Assembly: GCF_024868665.1 (NCBI RefSeq)
Contig: NC_079898.1
Coordinates: 13,805,406 to 13,869,405, forward strand
Direction of reading: 5' to 3'
Origin: Triplophysa rosa
Lineage: Eukaryota; Chordata; Actinopteri; Cypriniformes; Nemacheilidae
DNA length: 64,000 bases
How positions within the stretch are numbered: position 1 is the stretch's first letter; each line of letters opens with the position of its first letter. Both the position numbers and the translations under genes were made by a program. The notes beneath the pieces are model-generated. The model was not told where the DNA came from, did no database searches, and worked only from the letters and a program-made list of their open reading frames with translations. Below are positions 10,856-22,315 of this stretch, in pieces.

Positions 10856-12077
10856 CACTCACCTAAAGGATTATTAGGAACACCTGTTCAATTTCTCATT
10901 AATGCAATTATCTAATCAACCAATCACATGGCAGTTGCTTCAATGCATTTAGGGGTGTGGTCCTGGTCAAGACAATCTCCTGAACTCCAAACTGAATGTC
11001 AGAATGGGAAAGAAAGGTGATTTAAGCAATTTTGAGCGTGGCATGGTTGTTTGGTGCCAGACGGGCCGGTCTGAGTATTTCACAATCTGCTCAGTTACTG
11101 GGATTTTCACGCACAACCATTTCTAGGGTTTACAAAGAATGGTGTGAAAAGGGAAAAACATCCAGTATGCGGCAGTCCTGTGGGCGAAAATGCCTTGTTG
11201 ATGCTAGAGGTCAGAGGAGAATGGGCCGACTGATTCAAGCTGATAGAAGAGCAACTTTGACTGAAATAACCACTCGTTACAACCGAGGTATGCAGCAAAG
11301 CATTTGTGAAGCCACAACACGCACAACCTTGAGGCAGATGGGCTACAACAGCAGAAGACCCCACCGGGTACCACTCATCTCCACTACAAATAGGAAAAAG
11401 AGGCTACAATTTGCACGAGCTCACCAAAATTGGACAGTTGAAGACTGGAAAAATGTTGCCTGGTCTGATGAGTCTCGATTTCTGTTGAGACATTCAAATG
11501 GTAGAGTCAGAATTTGGCGTAAACAGAATGAGAACATGGATCCATCATGCCTTGTTACCACTGTGCAGGATGGTGGTGGTGGTGTAATGGTGTGGGGGAT
11601 GTTTTCTTGGCACACTTTAGGCCCCTTAGTGCCAATTGGGCATCGTTTAAATGCCACGGCCTACCTGAGCATTGTTTCTGACCATGTCCATCCCTTTATG
11701 ACCACCATGTACCCATCCTCTAATGGCTACTTCCAGCAGGATAATGCACCATGTCACAAAGCTCGAATCATTTCAAATTGGTTTCTTGAACATGACAATG
11801 AGTTCACTGTACTAGAATGGCCCCCACAGTCACCAGATCTCAACCCGATAGAACATCTTTGGGATGTGGTGGAACGGGAGCTTCGTGCCCTGGATGTGCA
11901 TCCCACAAATCTCCATCAACTGCAAGATGCTATCCTATCAATATGGGCCAACATTTCTAAAGAATGCTTTCAGCACCTTGTTGAATCAATGCCACGTAGA
12001 ATTAAGGCAGTTCTGAAGGCGAAAGGGGGTCAAACACCGTATTAGTATGGTGTTCCTAATAATCCTTTAGGTGAGTG
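10856..12077 (+). mobile_element. Tc1/mariner transposon, nearly intact, 1222 bp
   Basis: Perfect 29-bp terminal inverted repeats (10856-10884 and 12049-12077) begin 'cactcacctaaaggattatt'. They are flanked by TA on both sides (10854-10855 and 12078-12079). One transposase gene fills the interior. Identical ends and a long frame point to recent transposition. The element lies 48 bp from one hAT MITE and 216 bp from another. Confidence 0.95.
11004..12045 (+). pseudogene. Tc1/mariner transposase with DD36E triad, one frameshift near the N-terminus
   Basis: The enzyme would cut and rejoin the ends of its own transposon in the nucleus. The natural start appears to be the ATG at 11004, which begins MGKKGDLSNFERG. 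A run of three T at 11050-11052 seems to hold one extra base, which shifts that frame. From there a clean frame runs to the TAG at 12043-12045. In order it holds a helix-turn-helix DNA-binding region (SQSAQLLGFSRTTISRV), then the catalytic core. Catalytic residues are Asp in WSDESRF, Asp in YFQQDNAPCH and Glu in SPDLNPIEHLWD. I count 36 residues between the second Asp and the Glu, unlike the 34 of classical Tc1. The 337-codon frame taken alone would start at TTG (11032), which is not a credible start. Possibly inactive, but only by one base. Confidence 0.92.
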
Positions 12078-12293
12078 TATGTGGTTGTTAACTTCTGCAT
12101 ACGTAGAACAGTGTTTTACAAGGTTGTCCACCACCATATAAAATAATTATAATGAGAAAACATATGTTCTAAAGGTCTGAACCAAAGAGAAAGTCAAGGT
12201 TGATGAGTAATTATTTTACTTTCAACCAGAGAGCACATCAAGCCTCACAAATGAAAAGTGATTGTGCGTCCACAAAAGACCATGTAATACAAC

Positions 12294-12784
12294 CAGTGTT
12301 GGGTGTAACTAGTTACTAAGTAATTAGTTATTGTAATTTAATTACTTTTCCCTTGAAAAAGTAAAGTAAGGGATTACTCTTATTGTTTCTGTAATTTAAT
12401 TACAGTTACTTCTGATGTAATTAAACTAAATACTTTGTGTAATATGTGTGTGTGCAATAGTGGAATTGACATCAAAATTCAAAGTCTAACTTTAAAATCC
12501 TTGCTTTAATGTATAATTCTCACATTTGTAATACTTTGGTGAGTTAATAATACAACTTTATGTAGTTTAATATTATTTATTTGAATGAATTAAATAAGCC
12601 GTTTCATGTCTATCCTTGAATCACTTAACTAATCAAGGTTGATGTAGGATATAGAAAGTAATTAGTAATAAGTAACTAAATACTTTTTGGAGAGAGTAAT
12701 TTGTACAGTAATCCAATTACACTATGAATATATAATTAGTAACTAGTAATTAATAAATTTTTCAGAGTAACTTACCCAACACTG
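12294..12784. mobile_element. hAT MITE, 491 bp, 8-bp duplication AATACAAC
   Basis: The ends 'cagtgttggg' and 'cccaacactg' are inverted and flanked by a perfect 8-bp duplication, aatacaac (12286-12293 and 12785-12792). The interior is rich in 'taattagt'/'actaatta' type repeats and has no coding frame. Confidence 0.92.
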
Positions 12785-12792
12785 AATACAAC

Positions 12793-13436
12793 TCAAAGAA
12801 AATGTATGAAATGGGGGGAGAAAAGGTAGAATTAGAGGTTCAAAAACCCATGCCCTTGAATTAGACTTACCTTTCGGGACAAAAGCTGGCTTTGTCTGTA
12901 AAACCAAAGCATTGGACAAAATGGAAAAAAGGTGAAAAATGTGTTTGTTTGTTTGTTTATTCATTACAACCGTTCAGTCTCTCCACACCTGGCTCTTTTT
13001 GTCATCTGCTGCACTGACTACCAAATAACTTCATTCCTAATCTATTAGGTTATTGGTTTCATTTTAGAGCGTAGTTAATTTTGACTTGCAATGCCCTTAA
13101 TAAAGCTGTGGCCCATAAGATTCCCCCGTCTCGGTAAATAAGCCATTGATCGGCCGGTGAAGGTTTGCTGCCTAAATAAATATGGCTAATGAATAAATGA
13201 TGAAAGGAAATTGGATGAGAATGATGAAGGGCACTCAGAAAGATTGCTTGTTATTGGTGGGTTTATTTTTTTGTTTTGTTTTTAAGAGTAGCCAAATATA
13301 GTCTGTGTACTGCATCAAGACTGTGTCACATCCAGGATTGGTGTCTCGAATATATGGCGCTATCAGGTTGGCATCTCCTTTTCTGCCCTTTTCATTTGCA
13401 TTTTTGCCCCAAACCTAGTAAGTAAATTATCCTTTC
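12793..13436. other. Intronic, nothing recognised
   Basis: It contains a short (GTTT)n run near 12942-12957 and otherwise unremarkable sequence. Confidence 0.5.
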
Positions 13437-13541
13437 TTGGCTGGGATTATGAGTTTGATTCCCATGATGAATGCATAAACCGATACAAAAATTATACCTT
13501 AAGCATGCTGTTTGCATTGAATGTGTCTGCCAAATGTAAAC
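13437..13541 (+). repeat. tRNA-derived SINE remnant, plus strand
   Basis: 'tgagtttgattcccatga' is a B box, and the end 'tgtctgccaaatgtaaa' is the usual SINE tail. The A-box half is lost or too decayed to see. It appears to be the same family as 55674-55808. Confidence 0.65.
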
Positions 13542-14038
13542 ATCAAAGCACCAAAGTAAATAATGACAGATATATTTCACTGTCAGGATAAAGGGAGGAT
13601 AACCATTTTATTGGACAAGGCATAATAGCTTTACCTGACATATCTGATACATACCTCTCATTCTCTCTCATCTCCTGCTTCTTTGTATCTCTTGCACCTA
13701 CAGACAGCCCACAGATGACAATCAGCCTCTCTTTTCCTCAGTTATGTAATCTGAGCTGAGCTTTTCATTTGAGTGAAATTTCAGTGGGTTAGAGGAGACG
13801 TGTAGATGTGGCAGATGTTCAAAAGACATGTTCTAAAAAGAGAAGAAGAATATTGGCTTCTGGGTTGTGCATCATTCAGAATTGAATTGAAGATGCCTTG
13901 TAAATTCAAACTCAATAACTGAATTTAAATTGAGGTAATAGGCAAAATGCAGAAGGAAATGTTGAAGTTGAATGAAAGAAAGTCCAACTGATATGAAATT
14001 AAATTAATAAAAAAATCATGAAAATCACAACTGTAAAG
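13542..14038. other. Intronic, nothing recognised
   Basis: No paired repeat ends, RNA gene or exon seen. Confidence 0.5.
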
Positions 14039-14300
14039 CCCATTGCACATTGAGTCCGAAATTTGCGTCCGAAATTTCCGCACGTTAAAAAATAAATACG
14101 ACCTGACGTTGTGTCAATCACATTTACACACTGCCTCCGATATTTTCGTCCGTCATAAAAAAATTCGGACCGGGTTCGATTTTCTGCGTTTTCGCATCCG
14201 TAGCAAGCATTTTGAGTGGCCTTTTATAACAATTCAGAGACACCGTACAAACGAGAGCCAAATACGAAAAAACGCATACGAAAATTTCGGACTATTATTT
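14039..14300. mobile_element. MITE-like segment with repeated 'gtccgaaat'
   Basis: 'gtccgaaat' occurs twice near the left edge (14053-14078) and inverted near the right edge ('atttcggac' at 14284-14292), with 'cgtccg' and 'ttcggac' between. The unusual CpG density against an A+T-rich background marks it as foreign. The exact ends and target duplication are unclear. Confidence 0.5.
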
Positions 14301-14626
14301 TTAGTTAATTCAACTTACAAATATTAATCAATACAACGAGTTTGCATCAAATTCATTGCGTTCACTAATATTTTTAGGTTGAATTAACTCAAAATTTAAA
14401 GGCAACCAGGTCACTTATTTTTTTAAGTTGGACCATTAAAGAGACAAAAAATTTTTTACAGTGTTGTAATATTACATTTTATTCTTGAAAAGCATACACA
14501 CTACAAACTAGCTAGTTTAGGGAATATTATACTGTATGATACTAATTTAAAATGTCATGTAGTTTGTGGTTCATTAAATCTAATAAATGTAATATAATTG
14601 TATGAGCAACATGAAATAATTTCCTA
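14301..14626. other. Intronic, nothing recognised
   Basis: A+T-rich sequence between two MITEs. Confidence 0.5.
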
Positions 14627-14889
14627 GACTCTTAAAAATAAAGGTGCTTCGATGCCACAGAAGAACCTTTTTTGTCTAAATGGTTTTATAAAGAACCTTT
14701 AACATCTGAAGAACCTTTCTGTTTCACAAAAGTTTCTTTGTGGCAAAAAAAAGGTTATTCAGATTATGAAAAGGTATAGAGGTGGTTCTTTAAAGAACCT
14801 TTGACTGAATGGTTCTTTGTGGAACCAAAAATGGTTCTTCTATGGCATTACTGTGAAGAACCTTTTAAGCACCTTTATTTTTAAGAGTG
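14627..14889. mobile_element. MITE with (C/G)ACTCTTAAAAATAAAGG ends
   Basis: Left 'gactcttaaaaataaaggtg' and the reverse complement of the right end 'cactcttaaaaataaaggtg' match except for the first base. Internal 'gaagaacctt' and 'ggttctt' repeats alternate in both orientations. The terminus suggests CACTA relatives, but the target duplication is not clear. A degenerate relative lies at 44246-44315. Confidence 0.8.
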
Positions 14890-15432
14890 TAAATGATCTA
14901 CAACAGCCCACATTTTTATAAATAATTATTTCATTTGGAAAACATTATTATTATTATTAAATGTATACAGTTTTACATGTAGACAACAAGTTAATCAGTC
15001 AAATGTTTTCTACATATCATCTAATAAATACGCACAATTAGTCAATAACAATAATTTTATGTGATGCACTTGTTTTAATTTTACTACATTACGATTGCTG
15101 TCTTTTCCATTTACTATCATGAGGGCCATGTCAAATTCTGTTCCCATTCCAACTCATGCACTAAGGAAGCCAATTCCTGAATCTTTCCCATTGCTGAGGA
15201 TGAAGTGAGGAATGGTCATGAGAGATGAGAGGTGGTGATGGTGTCAGCTGCTGCGGTGATAAACATGAGGGTCTTCTTTTCACAGTAGATAAAGAACTGA
15301 GAATCCAGACTGGGATAATGGAAGGGCAGAATGAAAGAAGGTATGAGTGGTGTAGATCCATGGGGGAAGAAGAGAGGTTATGCACTGAATATCTATGAAG
15401 ATTCTCAGTAAGGACAACGTCGAATACGGTGT
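14890..15432. other. Intronic, nothing recognised
   Basis: A 96-codon minus-strand ORF (15161-15451) has no recognisable motif and runs into the hairpin. I regard it as chance. Confidence 0.5.
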
Positions 15433-15505
15433 AGAATTTATTCAGGAGCATCTAGATGTGTTTTTGTTTGTGAAAAACACATCCAGATTCTCCTGAATAA
15501 ATTCT
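15433..15505 (+). ncRNA. Candidate pre-miRNA-like hairpin
   Basis: The left arm (15433-15465) and right arm (15473-15505) pair over 33 bp with two mismatches around a 7-nt loop (gtttgtg). The left arm reads 'gaatttattcaggagcatct' and onward. The overall size of 73 nt suits a microRNA precursor lying in an nrg3 intron. I do not recognise it as a known miRNA, and expression cannot be judged. It could instead be a tiny inverted duplication or the core of a MITE. It is equally self-complementary on either strand. Confidence 0.45.
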
Positions 15506-17011
15506 TCAAGGCATTCTTAGACAGAAAATGAAAGAGAGCGAAGGGAAGGCAGGTAGCTCCTCTGTCAGTCGGTGTTGAGGGAATTAGAAGTGATTATGTA
15601 ACTGTAATTGAATCTCTCGGATATGCAGCGTGGCCATTTTAGTAGCAGCCATACGATCAATATATGCAAGGCTAATTTAATATTCATTTAATTCCCCCAC
15701 CACCTTTTATGAAACGTTTCATCTTTATCTGCAATTTCAGATTTTCTCTCCATTCTTCTCACTTGACATTTCTCTGTTTCTCAAAATGTTTCCAAGGAAG
15801 CTTTTCTTCTCTGACAGGCCTCGTCTTTTCTGCACTTCTAATCAGACCTCTCCTGTATTCAGAAGTGCCATCTTGACTTCAATTGCGACAATTTGTTCCT
15901 TCATTTACCGTTTCATCTTCCATTTCCGCTCTGTTCCTTACAGCTCTGGTCGCTTTTTTATGCTCTCCTGCTCTCCTCAGTCTCCACACCTCCTCCTGTC
16001 GTAGGCTAGCGGTACTGCTGTTGGATTACATTCTTGTGAGAGAGAAGTTCCTGCTGTTTCGACATGGCTAATTACAACACCAAAGATGTCTGCAGTCACG
16101 TTATGCAGTCTTTAAGGGACTGCAGGTCTTTGAGAGCTTTTCCTCTGGGCTGAAGCTAGCAGTATGTCCATTTAACAGTCTGGTGCTTTGAAAGAACCAT
16201 TACAATTATGTCAAAGGCATTTCTGTCTGTCCTTGTAATTAAAACCGAATGAAAGAAACCCAAGCTTCAATGTCACAAAGGTTTTCAGTAGTGTCGCTCT
16301 CCTAAGAGCCAAACAGCTATGGCCTATCCATGGTGAGGGGTGTAAAATAAATATTTTATGATACTGGCTCTTTGTGCGACTGTTATACTATTGATCTAAG
16401 GAGTTTGTCAACTGGGCTTTGAACCGCTGTCTCAGTGGGACGACAATAGATTCTTGGGTCTCAGATAAAAGGCATGCAAGATGTTAATGGTTTGTTTCCC
16501 CTACAATATCACTTCACAAACACACAATGAAATAGAGATCAAATGACCCCAATCTACCGCAGTGGCTCTATATGCCAGTATCAAGTTTGCCTGGTTCAGA
16601 TTTGTGCACGTTTTTTAACACACAGAGTTGTTGTTCTGGTGTTGGTGCTGACCTAACTCTGACCTCAAGATAAACTCAATCCTTCTCATGGAAGTAGAGC
16701 TGACTTCTTTACGTTTGGGGAAGTCATGACCTTCACTAAAGGTCAATCAATCAATTCTCAAGTTAAAGTTTCACATGTTTAGGGTTAATAATGTTCCTCT
16801 GTCTGGCTGTCATTACAAATACACCTCCAGATGAATGACTAGTGACCGATCATAAACTTCTCTCCAGCTTTAGAAGAATTGATTGAATGACCAACCAAGA
16901 AGTGAAATCACAGCCGTAAACAATCACACAACACACGTGTGTGTATATTATTTTTATGAGTCGGTTGACCGCCATAAGTCATGATTAAATCACTGAACAC
17001 ACACAATGGTA
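15506..17011. other. Intronic, nothing recognised
   Basis: Pyrimidine-rich stretches near 15730-15990 give short ORFs, but there is no domain or splice context. Confidence 0.5.
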
Positions 17012-17235
17012 TTGCCTTCATAAAACAGTATTGCTGGTCGCCAGCATATGTTGTGTTATGGCTGCTGATCACAAACATGTGATGTTTATATGCTGGTGTC
17101 CTGCATGCCTGCAAACCTTTTTTGATCAACCAGCTTCATTGGAGTCCATTCTGGTTGACATTGTGTTGGTGAACAACATGCTGGTCCACCAGCTAGATTA
17201 ACAATAAACCAACATGAACTTTAATCTTAAAACAT
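17012..17235. repeat. Repeat with alternating 'gctggt'/'accagc' motifs
   Basis: Many copies of 'gctggt' and 'accagc' occur, including 'tgctggtccaccagct', which is an inverted pair. Small pieces with the same motif occur near 34310-34355 and 38175-38195. The boundaries are uncertain. Confidence 0.4.
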
Positions 17236-18694
17236 TTTTGACCAGCATGAGGTTACAGTAAGTGCACCCACCCAATAAAATTTGTGGTTACTTTTATTTT
17301 ATTTTGATGCTTTCTCCAAAAAGATCTCAATGAGTTTTATTAATGCCTAATATAAAAATTGCTTTTCATTTTTTTCATTTCATTTTTCTTTTTATTTAAT
17401 ACATCATTAATAAAGTGTTGATAGAGACACACTCGTGATATCAAGATATTTCACATTGAAGGGCAGAAATAAACTGTTTTATGGAGAAATTAAGAATTGA
17501 TTAAGTCTGACAGGGTTCTGTAATAATCTACATGTGACACTAATGTGTCGCCTTATGGACACGTCTCCTTTACTCAGAAATGGAATTATATTTTCTCTTT
17601 CCAAAGTATTTCTCCCCAGGTTGTTTGTTTGGTGCAGCCTGCAATAAAGTCACAGCACTCTCAGCCATTAACGTCAATCTCAGGATCTTAAAGATATAAA
17701 CCTGAAGATCCCTGTATTGTTTTCTCCACCTCCCTTCTGCTCCTCACCCAATCACAAACAAATATGCTGACGCCAGGGTATCACATATTTTCTTGATATG
17801 AGTGTCTCCCATGATATCAAATTTTAAGGACATATTCAGAGGTATCTCTCGGGTGGAGAGAGCGCAAAGCTTCTGTTTAGCTCTCCTGCCACTTCATCAA
17901 AGATAGAGATGGTATTTGTTGGAAATTAAAGTCTTGAGATGAAGTATGGTAGCATTGAGGGCAGGAAATGAATCTGCCGTAGAAGAACAGAGGTCATAGT
18001 CAGTATCTCTTAATCTGATCAAGACCTGCACAGAATGTTTTTATTTTTGTTGTTTTTTTAAACAGCATTGTTTATTAAAAATCCTAAATAATTATATCTA
18101 CTTTTTTCTTTTCGTGTTTCACCAAATCCTTTAGTTTAATCATTTACTATTCTTTTTCTTTGTTGACTTCCACTGCCATTATATCCATGAAACATGTCAT
18201 GGAAAACCAAACTACATAATTTTTATGTCTATATACATCTTCTATTGATTGCACTGACAAATAAGCTCAAGGGCACACGGTCCTGATTTAAAAATATATA
18301 TATTTCTACTGACCAGCCATGTGGGGCACAGAAAATTTACTGCCTCAAGCAGTGAGCAGCCCTCCACACACATGCATAGAGACCCCATACCTCAGTACCA
18401 ATTACCACTATGTAACATCCAATATGTGATGAGTCCCAGCCACATCACTGGAAAAGCACAGGGGTCACTAAAGACCCCTGTTTTATGATTGTGTATTGTC
18501 GTGATACATGATTGTCTTTTCGTCATTACAACCAACAGCCAACCTGTCTATACTGCGAAAAATGCTTCATGATGTACATAATGTGGCTATAATCAGTCAA
18601 AAATCAAAGGTAATATGACTACTTTAGGTTGCAACATAAAAGGTAATTTTATAAGAGTTTTAATAATTTTGTAAAATGTAGGAAACCGAACAAC
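17236..18694. other. Intronic, nothing recognised
   Basis: A+T-rich, with no paired termini or coding segment. Confidence 0.5.
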
Positions 18695-18841
18695 AACAGT
18701 CATTGACTTGCATTGTTTTGTATCCATACAGCAGAAGTGAATGGGTACCACGATTGTTCAGTTACCACCATTCTTCAAAATAGCTTCTTTTGTGTTCCGT
18801 AAATGATGACAGAAGTTTCATTTTTGGCTGAATCACTTTAA
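18695..18841. mobile_element. Family B MITE, right-half fragment
   Basis: It contains 'cttcttttgtgttcc', 'aaatgatgacagaa' and the end 'tttttggctgaatcacttta', all matching the right half of the full copies. The left half is missing. Confidence 0.7.
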
Positions 18842-20694
18842 GCAGACCACAGCCTCACTTTGCCACTGTACACCTGTTTTTAAGCACTTTGGAATAGTTA
18901 CAATTACAGATTTATCAATTCAATTAACTGAATCTGTTGGAAAAAATCAATGTTCATGGCTGATTTGACGTCTTTACTTTGTTCACTTGGGATAGCACAG
19001 CAAGCTTTCCATCATCTTCCAATTTTGCCCTTCATTACACTTCATTGTCTCTTCTTACGTACTTAAGGCATCTTCCTTCCTCAATCCCTTTTTGTTCTGT
19101 TGTTTGTTAGTGTGTAGCCGGGCAGTGAAAGACAGATGTTTCCACTGTTTACGCAATGTAACAATATCTCAAAGCCTTACTGGAAGGTGTCAGCGTCGTG
19201 GTGCAGCGGGTGGTGCACATGCGTTGGGCTCACGGGTAAAAATCCCATAATCCCTCACATTCCCTCTACTTCTTTGACTTTCTGTTTGTAAAATAAAGGC
19301 AAAAGCTTAACATATGACAAATATTAATGGGAGTAATTGGGTTAAGAACATTTATGTAAGTCAGCATGGGTGTTTTTACAGTTAGTGACATTATATGTAC
19401 TGTATGTTACTAAAGGTAGCTTTAATGTTTGACATATCTATCCTGTTTAATAAAAAGGTATGACATTAAAGTCCTGGTGAAATTAAAAATAACAATTCCT
19501 ATTTATTCATGGAATATTGCAGCATTTGTTATAAATGAAGAGTTTGGTTCCAAAACGCGTTTATCTAAAGCATGTCATCCAACTGAGTTGAGCCTTGGAT
19601 GTTTCATTGCATTTCTTCCAGAGCACAACACCTGTAGCCAAAACAAAGGAAAAACAACAGAATTATTAACTCCTTATTAACCCTATTAACTCCTTATATG
19701 AGCGTTAAAATGTTTACACAAGTTATGGAACCTTTCTAACCATAAAGATACTTACTATAATATCTAAGCTATGTAAAGTGTCTTGTGTCTGAACAGAGGC
19801 ATCTGCATATGAGACACAGAGTAAAGAGCAAATAACACAGTTAATATAAACATGCACAACAATGCCAAGGATGTGCATTGAGTTCAGAGAATCAGCAAGT
19901 TAAAGCAAGGTATATTTTATAAGTCTATAGTGAGTGAAGTTATACGACCCAGCATGGTTTTACTACAGTAGCCATAGTATAACCATGGTATATGTACTAC
20001 AACTGTGCTAATACAACAGGTAAATATATGTAGCATTTTACAGTGAAAGTGTAATAACCATTTTGTTTTTGGCAAATTGATTACCACTTGCGTTGTCTGT
20101 TGGCCTGTAGAATACATGTAGCAGCCATTCATACTGCTTAAAAAAACACTGCATTTATTGATCTCTAAGTTCTTTAACTTGAGCAAACGTGTTAATATAC
20201 ATTTTAGTTAACAAACAGAAACAAAACACAGGTTTAATTGTAAAAACAATCACCTAGACATACTTGAGATCTGCCTCCTCTGCTCTGCCTTGACGATAGA
20301 TCCGTTGCACTGTTGTCTACTGTGACTCACACTGATGACGTAACGAGGAAGGCATGCCCAGACCCGTCATACACACCCCAATCTGTTGACTCCGCCCCCA
20401 CGTCAAACCAGTGCCACAAAGCCAAACGCACAGTAAAGTGAAGCGCAAAGGAAAAACCGAGTCGCAAAAGCGCTGGTGGCTGAAACGCAGAATTAAAGGG
20501 GCGGTGCAAATGAATTAGTAGATACTGCAAAGGAAAAGATGTGTTGCAAAATCATTGCTGCTAAAGGTTTTCTTTGGGAAAAAAATATTTTATCTCAAAG
20601 TACTTAAATTTTTTTTGCAAAACTTTCTTTTTGTTTGCAAACCTTTTTTTTTCTTTCAATTCCCAAGTTTTATTTCGCGATTCAAGAAGATGTG
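18842..20694. other. Intronic, with possible decayed SINE head
   Basis: At 19192-19245, 'gtggtgcagcgggtggtgca' followed by 'cacgggtaaaaatcccat' looks like a decayed tRNA-type head, but the B box is altered. A CpG-rich patch at 20330-20510 has no frame or paired ends that I can interpret. Confidence 0.4.
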
Positions 20695-20855
20695 GATTTG
20701 TATTATCTGAGGTTTCCGACTTTTGTTCACGTGAATGAGGGCAAATGTCTCAATCGACGGCTCAGTCAGCATTTAAGTGGCACCGAAATCTTCGTTTTGA
20801 TTCGGTCCAGTTTCATACCAGATACATAGGTACCGGGTTTCGGTACCCAACCCTA
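20695..20855. mobile_element. hAT-type element, one end only
   Basis: The right end, 'cggtacccaaccctaa', is the reverse of the familiar fish 'TAGGGTTGGGTACCG' terminus, preceded by 'gaaatcttcg' subterminal sequence. I find no matching left terminus within 1 kb, so the copy is truncated. Confidence 0.5.
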
Positions 20856-21107
20856 ATGGCTATCCATCTCACATGACGTCAGTTAGACGGCTTGGTCAGG
20901 GCGGAGTCCTTATCTCCTCCCCTTAAACAGTCAGTCTGCTGCTAGTTTCATTTAAAAATGCAACGCCTTTTTTTAGACATCCAATCGAATCGCAATGGAA
21001 ATCACAAGCCACGGCCACTATTTTTGTAAATCGATATTCCATTGCACTCAGAAATGAGTCAGAATACGAAAGTAAAAACGATTGCAACTTCCGGTTCACA
21101 GGGACTG

Positions 21108-21388
21108 CACTGCAAAAAATGACTTGCTTACTTAGTCTTTTTTTTGTTTTCCAGTAAAAATGTCTAAACATTCTTGAATCAAGAAGCATTTTCTTGATGA
21201 GCAAACTGACCTAAGAATATAAGTCTTGTTTTTAGTCAAAAAATATGAAATTTCAGTGAATTTGTGCTTAAAAGAAGCAAAAAAATCTGCCAATGGGATA
21301 AGAAAAATAATCTTGAATTGAGTGACTAAGAAAAAGGTAAACCTTAATTCAAGATTATTTTTCTTACCCCATTGGCAATTTTTTTGCC
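21108..21388. mobile_element. MITE-like element with 42-bp internal hairpin
   Basis: It starts 'cactgcaaaaaatgacttg' and carries 'ttttccagtaaaaatgtcta', blocks I associate with an abundant teleost repeat. Its right part is a long stem: 21277-21319 pairs with 21346-21387, with one mismatch and one single-base gap and a 26-nt loop. Both arms contain 'aagaaaaataatcttgaatt' or its complement. No transposase. Confidence 0.7.
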
Positions 21389-22042
21389 AGATCACGAGAA
21401 CAGTGCGCGTTTCATGATTTTAACAGGAGCGAAAGTTTATTCGCAGTTTATAATACAGATGTGGTGTGGTGTCATGAGACGTTTTACATCTGAACTCGTG
21501 GCGTTCTGCTGTGTACACATATCAACATTAACAAATGATTTGTGTTTCTGGTGATTGTGAATCCATGTAAGTACGTGTATGCTGCCTCATATATGTGTCT
21601 ATTTCAATGTACAGCAGATTTGCATCTTAGATGCAGCTTCTGTGCCTTGTAAAACAGCTCTAGATGCAAATGCTATTACAAAAGCTATATTATGTTTTTG
21701 CCTTACAGTATAATGCCAGTATGTTCAACAAAATTAGTTTATATCATTTTTGATATTTTTTCTTATGAAGGACTCTTATAACGAACGTCTTACAATGCAA
21801 CAGATACCTGCCTTCTGTTAACTATGGCAACAGCAATGTGGATAATGACTTTATCATGCTACAAAGGACCTAATATTTTAGCCGGAGCATTAGCCTGCAT
21901 AAGCTCCTTCTCATTACATGACATCAGAATTCTCACGCTTAATGATAGCCTGGGTGCTCCTACAACACTAATCCACTTTCATGCCATCTCTCCCTGGGTG
22001 TCGAGTACTGACAGCTTCCCCCATTTACACGTAAATCAAAAC
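21389..22042. other. Intronic, nothing recognised
   Basis: Non-repetitive in appearance, with no exon or RNA gene visible. Confidence 0.45.
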
Positions 22043-22315
22043 ATCAATTAATCCTGGTAATTAACAGCCCCCACTGCAACAATGCAGGCTCTCTGCACGG
22101 CGTCGCAAATCCTTCGATTGCAAAATCCCCACAGACGAATGCATCCGCAGCCCCTGCCACAGCCTGAGCGGCTATAGGCAATGGAGGATGCCAATAACTG
22201 GAGTGCTTGTTTGTATCCCTTGTCCTATCAGCTAGAGAGAACTGCAGTTTTCTTCTCTTATACTCTCTGTGACTGATCGCTTGGCTTTTACAGAGGCGTT
22301 GCCATGGCAACAGAA
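22043..22315. other. Single-copy-looking block, possible conserved non-coding element
   Basis: It has mixed base composition, no simple repeats, no repeat termini and no splice-bounded frame. It includes 'taatcctggtaattaacag', with homeodomain-like TAAT cores. Conservation is only a guess from one sequence. Confidence 0.25.

Noticed and set aside
11032..11060. TTG-initiated start of the 337-codon transposase frame
   Set aside because: A TTG start is not credible in a fish. The ATG at 11004 in another frame gives the expected N-terminus, and the two frames meet at a T run with one extra base.
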